Assembly (NCBI GenBank): GCA_026874595.1
Contig: CM049315.1
Span: 71,216,916 to 71,280,915, forward strand
DNA: 64,000 nucleotides
DNA from: Sipunculus nudus
Taxonomy: Eukaryota; Annelida; Sipuncula; Golfingiida; Sipunculidae
Direction: 5' to 3'
Shown piece after piece: positions 13,240 to 24,520 of this stretch. How positions within the stretch are numbered: position 1 is the stretch's first letter; each line of letters starts with the position of its first letter. The notes under the pieces are model-generated. The model was not told where the DNA came from. It saw only the letters and a list, made by a program, of their open reading frames with translations, and made no database searches. The translations under genes and the position numbers were made by a program.

Positions 13240-14215
13240 AAGAAAACGTGATATGGAGATCGAAAAGTTGAAATCTGAATTTCCTGATGTTTTGACAGAA
13301 AAGCCTGGTTTTACAAACATGATAGAACATGAGATAGAACTTTTAGATGGTACAGTACCTAAGATAGAACTTTTAGATGGTACAGTACCTATTAAGCAGA
13401 AACCATATCGCTTGTCACCGGGTAAGGAAAAAGCGGCAAATGAACAAATCCCCCAAATGCTTGCTGATGGAATCATTGAAGAATCAGTCTCCTTGGTGTA
13501 GTCCCGTCATCATGGTTTCCAAACCGAATGGGACATATCGTATGTGTATCGATTTTCGGAAAATGAATTCGCGTTCAAAGTCGGATGCCTATCCATTGAT
13601 CTCTGTAGACAAAATCATGTCGAAGTTTCATGGTGCCAAAGTTTTTTCGACACTTGACATGCGTTCGGGATATTGGCATGTCCCGCTACGGAAACAGGAT
13701 CGTGAACTTGCTAGTTTCATTATAGGTCAGAATTTATACCACTTTAAGGTTCTTCCGTATGGTGTCAAGGGTGGACCTGCAACCTTCCAGAGATTAGTTG
13801 AAAAAGTTTTGAGAAAACGCAACTGTTTGGGTCATTTCTGTGAAGTCCATATTGATGACATCATTGGGAACTCGCTGAAATGGCAAAAACATGTTAATCG
13901 TATACGTGAAGTACTGCAGTGCTTGCTTGAAGCCGGCTTGACCGCTAGTCTTCTTAAAAGCCACTTATTTGTTGATTCTGTGAAATACCTTTGACTTGGG
14001 GTATCACCCACTGGGATATCGACAGGAGAGAGTAAAGTCCTGGCCATCCTGAACTATTGTCAACCTAAATACCGGAAGGAGCTAGATCGTTTCCTCGGTA
14101 TGGGTGGATGGTTTGCAAAATTTATTGATGACTATCCAACTCTTGCTGAGCCGCTCTACTCCTTGAGAAGGAAGGATGTAAAATGGATATGGTCAGATGA
14201 CTGTGAAAATTAATT
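13240..14215 (+). pseudogene. Gypsy reverse transcriptase (frameshift, stops, YxDD changed)
   Basis: The reverse transcriptase begins around KLKSEFPDVL. A 30-bp in-frame tandem duplication sits at 13333-13392. A frameshift at about 13497 moves the reading to the frame carrying SPWCSPVIMVSKPNGTYRMC, VFSTLDMRSGYWHVPL and LPYGVKGGPATFQRL. The catalytic box reads VHIDDIIG, with His in place of the usual Tyr. TGA at 13992-13994 interrupts KYL and LGV, and TAA at about 14210 interrupts the connection domain. Confidence 0.85.
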
Positions 14216-14663
14216 CAATACGCTTAAAAATAAATTATGTACAGCTCCATGCCTAGCTCATCCAAATTTTGACGATGATTTCGAAATTCACTGTGATGGC
14301 AGTGCCGTTGGGCTTTGTGCTTCCTTGAATCAACGTCAGGAGGGTGTATTACGCCCTATTGAGTTAAGTAGTCGAACACTAAGTTCAGCTGAACGTAACT
14401 ATAGTACCACTGAACGTGAAATTTTGGCTGTTGTGTGGCCGCTCGAAAAGTGGAGGCCATATATTGAAGGCAAACATGTCATCGATGTGACAGATCATCA
14501 GGCCCTCACTTGGATTTTCGGGAGTAAGAGTCACCTTTCTCCGAGATTGTATCGCTGGGTTTTACGGGTCCAAGATTTCGATTTTGAAGTGAAGTATAGG
14601 CCTGGAAAACTTCACAAAGTTCCGGATGCTCTTAGTCGTGATTCTATAGGTTCCAACCTGTAG
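14216..14663 (+). pseudogene. Gypsy RNase H domain
   Basis: Would degrade the RNA strand of the RNA-DNA hybrid. It shows EIHCDGSAVGLCA, SAERNYSTTEREILAVVW, VTDHQALTWI and the C-terminal YRPGKLHKVPDALSR, all in order. The segment from 14325 is open, but it is cut off from reverse transcriptase by the stop near 14210 and from the next domain by a frameshift near 14650. Confidence 0.85.
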
Positions 14664-14710
14664 CCACCCTGAATATAATTCAGACAGAGGTAACTTCATA
14701 TGATGAACGA

Positions 14711-14857
14711 TGTGACTCAACAAATTGTTTGAAACCTGATGATGATATATTGGACTGGGTGCAATGCTGTAACTGTGAACGTTGGTTTCATGATCAGTGT
14801 GTTATTATTTCTCCACAGGAAGCGGAACAAACTGATTTCAAATGCATGGATTGTGTT
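14711..14857 (+). pseudogene. PHD-type zinc finger inside Gypsy pol
   Basis: Between RNase H and the integrase zinc domain the open frame has a C4HC3 set: CDSTNC, then CCNC, then WFHDQC, then CMDC, with a Trp two residues before the His. This is the ligand order of a PHD finger, a fold that usually reads histone tails. It could steer integration to chromatin marks, but that is inference; the DNA shows only the ligand pattern. The frame continues without a break towards the integrase region (stop at 15056-15058). Confidence 0.7.
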
Positions 14858-15059
14858 AAACCATTTGGTTGTAAATCTGTATTTTCAATGCCTGATCTTA
14901 ACTATATACCTAAACCTTTTGAGTTATTGAGAATGCAGAAGGATGACGTTGATTTGAGACCCATCTTTGAATATTTAGTATCTGATGCAGAGAAACGATC
15001 AGAATCACTATATCATTATATAGCTAAGGACTGTTCTATTGACTCTGTACTCATATGAA

Positions 15060-16170
15060 ACATTGATTCTGGTCCTAAAATTATAGTACCAAGAATTTTG
15101 GTACCTACTATTTTGCATGAACTACACTGTTCTCCAACAGCTGGTCATCTGGGACGTACTAAAACGGCACAACGTGTATCACAGTCTTTCTATTGGAAGG
15201 GTCTGAGCAATGATGTTAAGAACTTTGTAAAATCCTGTACTGTTTGTCAGATGATCAAAACTGTCTATAGAAAACCAGCTGGCCTTATGGAAGTGATCAA
15301 GTCTAGTGAACCATGGGAAATATTAGCGGTTGGCCTGATTGGGATGCTACCAATCACATATTCTAAACATCGTTATATTCTTGTATTGAGAGACCATTTT
15401 ACTAAATGGGTAGAACTCTTTCCTTTAAAGAATGCTACCGGTAAAGCTATTGCCATTCTTTTGGTTCGTGAAGTGTTCACTAGATTTGGCCCCCCTAAGG
15501 GCTGCTGACAGATAATGGTTCCCAATTTGTGTGTAAAATCATGAAAGCTGTCTGTGACAAATGGGGAGTTAAACTCTTACACTGTACCCCGTATCACCCT
15601 CAGAGTAATTGGGTCGAACGGGCAAATCGTGATGTGAAATATATGCTTGCCAGTCAAGTATTTGTTAGTGATGGTGATCATCGTACTTGGGACACACAGC
15701 TGAATTTCGTTTTGCACTCAATTCCGTAGTGAATAAGACCACAGGATTTAGTCCAGCTATTTTATCTTTGTCAAGGGAGATCAGATCTCCTATTATTAAT
15801 ACTCTTCAAGTCGATACTGAGAGTAAGGGAATTGACGATACAGATTTAGCGTCGTTTGTTACTGATAAAACAGTCCGTGATAAAGAGAGAGTTAACCAGA
15901 CTATTACTAACATGGCCTTTCAGGCTGAGGTTAGAAAGTTAATTATGATAGGGAAGAAGAGAAGTCACTTTCAAAGTCGGTGACAAAGTCCTTTTGAAAA
16001 CTCATTATTTGTCAGATGCTGATAAATCATTTTGTTAAAAGCTCGCTCCCAAGTAGAAAGGACCGTATGTTGTCGAAACTCCACTAACAACTCCGTTAAT
16101 TATTCTGTCAGAACGCCAAAAGGTTTGGAAACTGTTCATGTTGACAATATAAAGCTATATACAGAATAAT
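15060..16170 (+). pseudogene. Gypsy integrase with GPY/F-like end (frameshifts, catalytic Asp lost)
   Basis: The HHCC zinc region is visible as LHCSPTAGHLGRTKTAQ and later VKSCTVCQM. The core starts at LAVGLIGMLP, where the first catalytic Asp is Gly. A frameshift near 15500 precedes the second Asp (TDNGSQF), and the Glu lies in WVERANRDVK. Another frameshift near 15720 leads to NKTTGFSPAILSL. A late stop just before GPYVVET marks the GPY/F-like module, and pol ends with NIKLYTE near 16168. Confidence 0.82.
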
Positions 16171-16613
16171 TAAGATACTGCTGTTAACCCTTCTGTTAAG
16201 ATAATGCACATCTTCAGATTTTGCCATTTGACATATATTTGACATATTGAGAGGGATATAATATTTCCTTATATTGTCTATGCTATGATCTACTCTGTTT
16301 ACTCTGGTCTTGATATTGATTGATTAGAGGTTTTCGGGTACTGGTATATGTATTTATAGTAGTCAATGATGTCTTTTCCTTTTTCCATACAGTTATCAGC
16401 AGGTTAAGATAATGACATGAGAGAGTCATATATGGTTTAAACCCTCCTGTATGTACAAGTATGAAGTGTATCCACAATCACCTTGTCAAAACATAAAATA
16501 ACACAAAGCATAAATCTCTAGAAAAAAGCATTAAAGCATTGTTCCATAAATGTTTACAAATTAGACGGATAGTACTGTAGTATTTGCTTTTCTTTCCATC
16601 CTAGCTCAGTTTT

Positions 16614-16626
16614 TGAGGGGGGATGA
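16614..16626 (+). other. Polypurine tract of the Gypsy element
   Basis: A purine-rich run, tgaggggggatga, immediately precedes the TG that starts the 3' LTR, the expected position of the plus-strand primer. Confidence 0.7.
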
Positions 16627-16834
16627 TGTAGTGGTCACATGACTGTATGTTTTGCTCACGTGTTTTGGTAGGTAGTCGGTCTGCGCTTGTCCGGCGGCAT
16701 TTTGTATTTTTTGGTATGAACTGGCGTGAACAGGCTCTGTAAAGTTGGAACTCAAGAGAATAAACCGTTTATATTTCATACTGGAGTCGTATCATTTCGG
16801 ACTGTAGTGCTTGGAGACACACATATACACTACA
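16627..16834 (+). repeat. 3' LTR of the Gypsy element, 208 bp
   Basis: It begins tgtagtg and ends cactaca, a perfect 7-bp terminal inverted pair with TG...CA. An AATAAA lies near 16760 as a polyadenylation signal. No second copy was found upstream. Confidence 0.72.
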
Positions 16835-17979
16835 ACATGGCTACCATGTGGTTATGATGTCACTATTCCTTTCACTATTCTGCAGTTATAGCACTTGTAA
16901 ATGGTGAGTGAATCTTGATTGAAATCTTCGTTATAGATATTTAAAGCATGATACTCTTGTGTTATGTTTTCCTGAAGGGGTGAAGCCCGCGTTATATAGT
17001 AGAACCGATATTTTTTATGGGGATAGAGAAAAAAATAGGGTATAGTTTTCTGGGGGTTATCATTTTTTAAAAAATCAATAAATAATTAAATATTGGTACC
17101 GCTGCTTATTGTCTTGTTATCTTTTATCGGCTCAAGTCTAGAATTCAGGCTGCCCTCCAGATCAAGTTCACACATATGCCATACACGTCAAACGAAGTAA
17201 TAAATGTATCTACTTATTCTCATGCACGTTTATGCTATCCTACAGTCTTTTTACGAACATCTGACACTTATTTCTATTGATTTTCACTTTTCTATCTCCT
17301 CTCCATATATCATGATTCCTATGTCTTTGTTTACACGCACTGCCTCATGTGCACATGTACTGTCTACGTCATTCATACCTGTTCTCATACCACTTCTCAC
17401 GTGCTCCTTTCAGATGTTATATGCCCTCCAGCCGTTTACATGTCTACTGGGTATATCTTTAGGCTTAAGATTCACACGTATACTCCGTATATTTCTAGGG
17501 TTAGGGTTAACATGTATACTCGGTATATTTCTAGGGTTAGGGTTCATACTACCAACTTGGACTGTTCCTAGTCCGCGCGAAGCGCGAGACGGAGTACGGT
17601 TTAGTGACAGGCTGTTAACAAACGGCTGAGGGTTAATTTTTTTAAACTTTTGCGATGTCCGGGCGGGAAGCGCACGGACATCGCGAAGCGCACGGACATC
17701 ACATACGCTTAACAAATACCAACCCTCATTTTAACGAGGATAACCAGTTCTGACATACGCATTTCTCTGTTATCTACGCTTTGTTATTCTATTGCTAGGG
17801 TTAGGCCTACATGTCGCGAAGCGCTATCCGCAATACATCACATATTAACTGCCAGTTATGCTATGTGGTTCACTCTTACCTTCAGGGATTGATGATTTCT
17901 CTGCTAATGTCATATGTCACTTTCACTGGTGCGTAAACAAATAACTATATACAGATAAATGCTTAACTTTAACAGTTCT
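16835..17979. repeat. Spacer with TTAGGG-containing tandem repeat and hairpins
   Basis: About 17440-17550 has three imperfect copies of a unit of about 42 bp ending in agggttaggg-type sequence. At about 17651-17685 the arms gcgatgtccg and cggacatcgc form a hairpin, and gcgaagcgc is repeated nearby (about 17578, 17691 and 17817). No gene is visible. Confidence 0.5.
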
Positions 17980-19218
17980 TTACATTTCACATATTATAGT
18001 ACTTGCACGTCGCTTTGCCACACCGACCATCGTATATCCTGCAAAAACTTTGCGAATAATCTCCGCTCGTCCGCATTCTTTTGGCGCCATAAAAACACTA
18101 ATGTAGCCTTGCAGATGTTTGGCTTGTATTCCGAAACGGGGCATGGTCACACCCCGTTTCACCTTTTGCCACGTTCCCTCAGTGGCATTAGTATCGCAAC
18201 CTGTTACAGGGTCTCTAAACATTTGACTGTGGTTAACCGTCACTTGGCGGTAGCCCATCTTACCCAGTTTATCATAGGACTTCCAACAATCACTATAGAT
18301 GATCGAACCTTTGGCTATGTGTTTCTCAATAAGGGGCAGTAATGTATCGGCAGATCGGTCCGGCACTACAAACATGAACACTTTACGTTTATCCGTTTTT
18401 TCCCGTCCTCCAAATACCCTTCCCCCGTCTACCCTATGTCCAAGGTGGTATTTACGACGCGCAAACTTGCTCTCATCAATTTCGACAATCACATCCTCAC
18501 CACCTATTTTCCCACCACTCTCATAATCTCGTAGAAGAACCTCTTCACACACCTCTCTACAAAAATTACACCAATCTACACATGTTTGCCGGCTACAACC
18601 CGTCTCTGGCATTATTTGCGTTTGCGTTTGCCCCTCACTCCACAGATAAGTCAGGTCGATTAACTCCTCTAACGTGAGATTGGACTGGCTAAACCATGTC
18701 CCATGGCTCAATGACACTTTGCTGTTATACCTCTGTGGCTTTTTACGTTGGCATCGCCATGCATAACTGTCACTGGTCTCTGATGCTGCTACAGCACACA
18801 GCTTCATGGGGTTCATGCAGGTAGGACACATTCGTTAACTTTTAATAAAATCATGCTCTTGTAGCCAGTTAATGATGATCTCTTTCGACACGAATACTTC
18901 ACGAATCAGTGTTTCGTAATTTAGCTCTCGTAAAGAAGTATATGTTTGTCCATATTTCCTGACATAACTCCCACTACTATAACAGCACTGAGTGCTTGTG
19001 TCTGAAGTATTCATTAATGAGTTCATTGTTGTTCCGGTTGTGGTCAATTGTTTATCAATGTCATCACTTCGTTCTCCTCCCCTACACTCATCTTCATCTG
19101 CATTTTCTGTGTTTCGATTTACCACGGTCTTTCTTCTTTTGCTTCTTCTCCCGTCCATGTCGCTTGGAACCACTATCACAGCCACTATCAGATTGTCACT
19201 TACATCGAAGCCTGTCAC
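17980..19218 (-). pseudogene. Merlin/IS1016-type (ISXO2-like) transposase with one stop codon
   Basis: A cut-and-paste DNA transposase. The main frame (18831-17980) has a zinc-ribbon-like CPTC start, a helix-turn-helix-like CSRQTCVDWCNFCRE, and the DDE core: VEIDESKFARRKYHLGHR, SIIYSDCWKSYD and ATEGTWQKVKRG, with VNHSQMF between. These are landmarks of the ISXO2-like domain seen in Merlin elements. In-frame TAA at 18835-18837 separates it from an upstream segment in the same frame (LRELNYETLIREVF, INWLQEHDFI) that looks like the natural N terminus, so a single nonsense change probably inactivated the gene. ATG at about 19158 is a plausible start. Terminal inverted repeats were not identified. 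Confidence 0.85.
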
Positions 19219-19345
19219 CTGTGCTACGAGCTTGCAATGTTAACTTTACTTGCCACGTTTCACTTGCCAACAGCATTATTATCTCACACATTCATTTACA
19301 TTCGGTACCTGGCTTGGGGGTTAATTAGTGCTTTTCTTGCAAAAA

Positions 19346-19640
19346 CATGCCATCTCATGGCGATTGTTGCTTTTTCTCTTCCAAGTTTGACCTATACCTT
19401 ACAGAATGATATATACCGTTTTGACCACAGATGTATCACCAAATGAATGGGCAGCCTAATGTCAAATAGAAATACTATGTTTTTACAACATTTGGTTGAA
19501 AAAAAGCCATATCATGGCTAGTTTGGCTTTTGTTTCATGCCAACCTTAATCTTGACCTTGAACTTTATGCAAGATATATACCTTTTATGACCTCAGAAAG
19601 GTCGTCAAAGAACGGACATCCTAATATTAGTCAGAAATGA
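19346..19640. repeat. Two-copy tandem repeat, period about 166 bp
   Basis: Words such as atgatatataccgttttgacc (first copy) and aagatatataccttttatgacc (second copy), both followed by cacag/ctcag and then a cctaat stretch, recur at an offset of about 166 bases. Confidence 0.5.
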
Positions 19641-22308
19641 CCCCTTAAATGTGTTTCTATATCAGTAAGTTATGGAATTATGGTCATTTAAATATTTCAG
19701 CCCACATCAGGAATTAAGTTTGTTTTAAACACAAGTAGTCACATGGTATATCGAACAATACATTTCCCGCAGTAAGACTACGTTACTTGGTTCTTTGTCA
19801 ACAGAACGGGGGTTAATGGACTGTGTCACCATACCATGTGTATGGTTTAGATTACATAGAAGTTTGACCAGAATCATTAGTATTTTTGAAGTACAGGGTG
19901 GGTCCTTACGCTTTAACCCTGGGATAGAGGACCCTTGCTTCCTGAATATTACTTTATTCTTGTCAAGGCCGTCTGATGATGTCAGACGAGTGTAGGGTGT
20001 CAGTAGAGATATTATTAATATTATTTAAAATGGTAGAGGCTTTAGCTTTGGATAGTTGGACAACTGTAGATAATACTTTTGTTTAACTTTCACTTGATCT
20101 GGTAAGGTTTTAGGACATACTTTTTTTTTAATCTGGGCTACTGATATCCATGAAGATTGTTAATATTATTCGCAGACATTGCTTGTCAGCGTCAGCGAAC
20201 TATGATCAGTATCTTTAGCATAGTCTAAATTTGCTAGAGTTTTGCCATCTGGATCTTTGATATAGTATTTTATGCATCTTTGTGGCATATACTGGCTGGA
20301 ATCGCAGTTATTCTATGTTAAGTGTTTGCCCAATTGCATATATTAATTCGTTGGTTAAGACATGCGGTTCGGGACCTTCCCGTTGATGTGTTTGTTTACA
20401 TTCTGATGCACGCGTCTGTAAACTAACGAAGTGTCGTTTATAGAGTTTAATTGCGTGTAAAGTAAGAAACGAGCCGTATGTTATATGGATCCTACCTTAA
20501 ACTAGTTGCTTATAACTACAAATGTAATGGTAGATTGAAGGAAGTGGATAAAATCCATGATTATGGTTAAATAATCGCTGTGCCGGTCTTCAGACTTGAA
20601 GTCGGCGCCATTTTAGTTAGGCTGTGAAGTGTGCACAAGCTTTGTTATGGCCGTCCGTTTCGCTCTAGTTGCTTGGCAACAGAGCCCAATCAATACTCGG
20701 GCCGCCCGCTGATTGGTGGCATATCCCATGTCCGGTGCAGGAAGACAGGTCAGAGTTTACATTTATTAGGGGTCATGTTCCCGGGGGGGGGGGGGGGCGG
20801 AATGGTTTACCATGGTCATAATTTTGACCATTGACCTAGGGTTCCCCTGTCTCTGCTGTTACAAGTAGTCTTTATTATTGCTCCGTGTTAAAGTGGTAAG
20901 ACCTTCACCTTAAATTGTCAGAAGATTCTGATAAGGCCTGCGTCAGTTTTTTTTTTATTTTTATTTTTATTTTACCGTGTTTTCATATGATTAAGAAATA
21001 GTATTTTCTTTATTTCAACCCCGTACTCTCATCTTAAAGAAATGTGCGTCACATATTGATGGGACCTTAATTCAACCGAGTCAAAGTGATACAAACGCCC
21101 AGGCCATTATTTGGGGGAATTCACGCCGGACTTTGTTTACAGGTATTTACCCGCGGTCCTTTGTAAAATTTTGGGATATTCAAACTTTGTGATCTGTGGA
21201 GATATTCGGTGTTATTTGGTTTAATTACTTGAAAACTTTGCTCATGTTTACTATGTTATCTAAATATACCCAATTAATTTTATTATTCTTGAGTTTTATT
21301 TAATTCTGAGAGAAGGTTATTTCCTGATTTTACCTCCGGATATTTAGTTTATTTTTTTCGGGAGCCATCCTTATACCTCCTCCCTTGTGCGTTCGCTGTC
21401 CGTCTGTGAGTTTGGTAAATCGAGGTGGGGCCATTAGGAAGGTGACCTTTGCTGTAAGTTCAAACATGTGTCGAGGTACATGAAATTAACAATCCAATCA
21501 GTTAGTTTCAGTGTCACAGATGGTTAAGACAGCGGAGTCAATTTCAACAGGCCATATAATGTTAATTTCAAGCTGCTCTAGGGCACTGAATAGATTCAGT
21601 GTGATCCATATAAACTCTCTCTCTCTCTCTCAAACGCAAGCGCGTCACATATTCACATACACTGAATGTTAGAGTACAGCAAAAGAAAGCCAGTGGTTGA
21701 AATTCTGTAAAAGCCCTAATTAAAAAAAAAATGAAAATAATAAACAAAACCCATTTCTCTTCATTATCTGCACTTAATTAAAGCAGAAATCGCTGTATAT
21801 TTTTGTATTGATTGAAAAGGTTTATTTTATAATCTTTAATGAAATGTGAAATTGATAATGACCTTCTGATATGATTGCAAAATAATTTATTATTTTATTT
21901 ATTGACAATTTCTGTATATTTTGGTTTTTAATAATAAGCCCAAGGCATATGGCCCTTGGCGTCAATACAGGGTGATGGGGTATATGAGAATAATATTATG
22001 AGAATAATATTTAATATCAATATTGTCGAAAGTGAATGAAGCCTATTTAGTCTGATCTTTTATCTAATTTTACCAGGAGAGTGCTTGTTATAACCATTTG
22101 ATCAAGTATAGAATCAGATAAATGTGTGAATGATGCCTTCGAATTTTTCCAAAAAAAAAAAATGCTTGACATCCTAAGTTTGTCATTCACAATTTTGTGA
22201 AGCAGCTTACATTCTAACTAGCTTTATAGTCATAACAATGTTAATGGAAATAATCAACTTGTAATTATAACTGGACACATATATGATATTTCAATAATCA
22301 TTAACCCC

Positions 22309-22311
<3 letters not shown>
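19641..22311. other. Intergenic DNA with no supported gene
   Basis: It contains a long G tract near 20781-20796, a CT microsatellite near 21617-21631 and several A or T runs. Short open frames have no recognisable content. Confidence 0.5.

Positions 22312-22345
<34 letters not shown>
22312..22345. repeat. TA microsatellite, left part, interrupted by the LTR element
   Basis: A pure AT dinucleotide run directly abuts the 5' LTR. The same repeat resumes right after the 3' LTR at 29100, so the element inserted inside the microsatellite. Confidence 0.85.
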
Positions 22346-22349
<4 letters not shown>

Positions 22350-23118
22350 TCAGGTGTTTTTTTATGTGACACAGGCGTAACTCGTGTTGTTGTTACATTT
22401 TAGGTTTAATCCGTACTGGTTGAACTCTCGTTGTCACGTGGGCCTTGAGCCTTAGCGCTTGGTCGTGGGTCACGTGATGAGCCTGGTATGTGTGCAGATA
22501 CACAGCGCTGTTCTTTCTGGAGAATTCCTGAAACGTGAGTTGGGCAAGACTGTTATGGAAGTGGAAAATTCCCGGCTTGAGGTGTGAAGGTATATAAAGG
22601 GCTGTTGTTTGGAACCAGGGGGCAGACAGCAGAGCAGATACCAGCGGACGCAGAAGCGTGTGTCAGATTCTAAGACCTTACCCCTACCAATGCGGCAATT
22701 ATACATTTTTCAAGAACTTTCTCCTGGATTTTATACATTTGGACTTCAGTTTACTTTCTGTGTTGTTGCAAGAACTTTTCACTGGACTGTCATTCTCCGA
22801 GAGTTTACATTTAAAGGACTTATCTTGGTGACGGTGTTGGTATCGAAGTACTGTACTATTATCTTTCTGTGTGATTGTATTGACTTGTTGCTATAACGCT
22901 GTGTTACTGTATAATTGTACTGATTTAGTGTATTGTATTGTTAGGGTTGTTTTAGGAATAAATTATAGTAATTTGTTAATAAAAAACCACTGACTTCTTT
23001 ATTCATTCCCTTGACATTTTTCGATGCCTAGTGTTAAAGAATCTGATTTTTTTTATCTCCATTACAAAATTTGTGTTCATCACGCATACGTGATCTGTTT
23101 ATATTAGGTTCCGTAACA
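22346..23118 (+). repeat. 5' LTR
   Basis: Begins tgtttcagg and ends ccgtaaca; it aligns along its whole length with 28323-29099, with scattered substitutions and small indels. A TATA box (gtatataaag) lies near 22590, which places the RNA start near 22620. An AATAAA occurs near 22960. The open frame at 22609-22896 is inside the LTR, is repeated in the other LTR, and has no domain. Confidence 0.9.
22588..22600 (+). promoter_or_regulatory. TATA box in the 5' LTR
   Basis: ggtatataaagg is conserved as ggtataaaaagg in the 3' LTR, at the same position. It is the expected U3 promoter element. Confidence 0.65.
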
Positions 23119-23124
23119 TAAAAC

Positions 23125-23143
23125 TGGGGGCTCTCGTCGGGAT
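23125..23143 (+). other. Primer-binding site of the LTR element
   Basis: Six bases after the 5' LTR is tgggggctctcgtcgggat, which starts with TGG, complementary to a tRNA CCA end. It resembles a tRNA-Pro type site but has two extra and one missing base relative to the pattern I know, so the tRNA identity is uncertain. Confidence 0.6.
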
Positions 23144-23286
23144 GCTTAATAGTTTTCAAATTTATTAGGCCTTGACCTGGACACGTTGTTTTATCATACA
23201 TTGTTTACAAGATTACATATTGTTTACAGTACATTGTTTACAGGATTTATCTAAATAGTTTTTTGTTATTGTTTTAACATCTTAAC

Positions 23287-24472
23287 ATGGCAGATTTCAA
23301 ACCTGAGACATTTGTTGACGATCCGGACCCTGACCAACTTGAACAGTTGCCAAAAGACCAGTTGTTTTGTGAAAACAATGTGAAAATGTGAAAAAAGCTT
23401 TGAGAAAGCCTGATATCATTGCAAAAATCATGCAAGATCTTATTAGCAAAGGTTTAATAGAAGAGACTGAACTTGAAACATCAAAAAATGACAGCCTATG
23501 CACTTAGAATTAAAAAAAAGTTGGAAATGCAACATGAGCTAGCATTAAAAGAGAAAGATAAAGAAACTGAGTTAAAACGACTGGAGCTAGAAAGAGTTAA
23601 ACTAGAACATAGTCTACGTGCTGCCCAAACTTACAGTTTTAATGTTGCTAAACACATTAGACTTGTCCCACCTTTTCAAGAAAAAGAGATTGATAAATAT
23701 TTCTTACACTTTGAGAAGGTAGCTGAAAATTTTAAATGGCCTAAGGAAAATTGGACAATGCTGTTACAAAGTGTATTGACTGACAAGGCCAGATAAATTT
23801 TTACAGAGCTTTCAGTAGAAGCTGCTGCTGACTATGACCTGGTAAACGGTTAATCCTAAAAGGTTATGAGTTAGTTCCAGAGGCTTACCGCCAGAAATTC
23901 AGAAATTGAAAAAAAGCGCAAAAAAATGACCTACGTCGAATTTCCTAGGACAAAAGAGCAGTTGTTTGATCGCTGGTGTAGTTCTAAAAATGTAATGAAA
24001 GATTATGACTTTGCGCCAGTTGATTTTGCTTGAAGAATATAAGCGCTGCATTAATGCAGATGTTAAAACTTTTCTCGATGAAAAAAGTCCGGACAGTGCT
24101 GCTCAATTAGCTGATGATTATTCATTGACGCACAAAATGTCCTTTACTAGCAAATCAAACCAGTCATTCACAAAGAAGAATGTTAAACAGTATGGTCAAA
24201 AGAAGTTTAAAGCGCAGTCACCCAGTACTAGTAGTCCTGATAGTTCAGAAAAGCCCATAGCTACACCTCAGTCCACGTCCACTGTGTCTAAGTCCAACAA
24301 AGACCAGTCATTTTCAAAGAAAATCTGTAATGACTGCAAGAAGGAAGGTCCTCTAATATCTGACTGCTGGAAACTTGCGAATAAACCAAATAGCAAACCT
24401 TCCGGGTTTGTTTCAAAATCTATGCATAGCATAGTACAAGAGCCAGGCTCTTTTCATATAAATAAAGGGTAA
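23287..24472 (+). pseudogene. Gag of the Gmr1-type element (several frameshifts)
   Basis: The likely start is the ATG at 23287 (MADFKPETFVDD). The frame breaks near 23390, continues with KKALRKPDIIAKIMQDL, then enters the frame at 23473-23796, which has a coiled-coil-like charged stretch and NVAKHIRLVPPFQEKEIDKY. A stop at about 23795 and more shifts precede the last piece (24005-24472). That piece holds a damaged zinc knuckle, CNDCKKEGPLISDC, with Pro where the His ligand should be. Confidence 0.8.
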
Positions 24473-24520
24473 AACTCCTTTTTTGACTCAAATTAAGAGT
24501 TTGATGCTACGGAGGCACAA

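Larger units (their letters stand above)
11604..16834 (+). mobile_element. Ty3/Gypsy LTR retrotransposon with PHD finger, decayed, 5' LTR not found
   Basis: Domains run in the usual Ty3/Gypsy order gag, zinc knuckle, protease, reverse transcriptase, RNase H, integrase, with an additional PHD-type zinc finger between RNase H and integrase. A purine-rich tract (16614-16626) and a 208-bp LTR (16627-16834, TG...CA) close the 3' side. No matching LTR is visible upstream of gag between about 10.9 and 11.6 kb, so the copy is probably 5'-truncated or rearranged; its true left end is unknown. Several frameshifts, stops and active-site changes show it is dead. Confidence 0.88.

Noticed and set aside
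22609-22896. 95-codon open frame starting MEPGGRQQSR
   Set aside because: It lies inside the 5' LTR and recurs in the 3' LTR; it follows the RNA start and has no domain.
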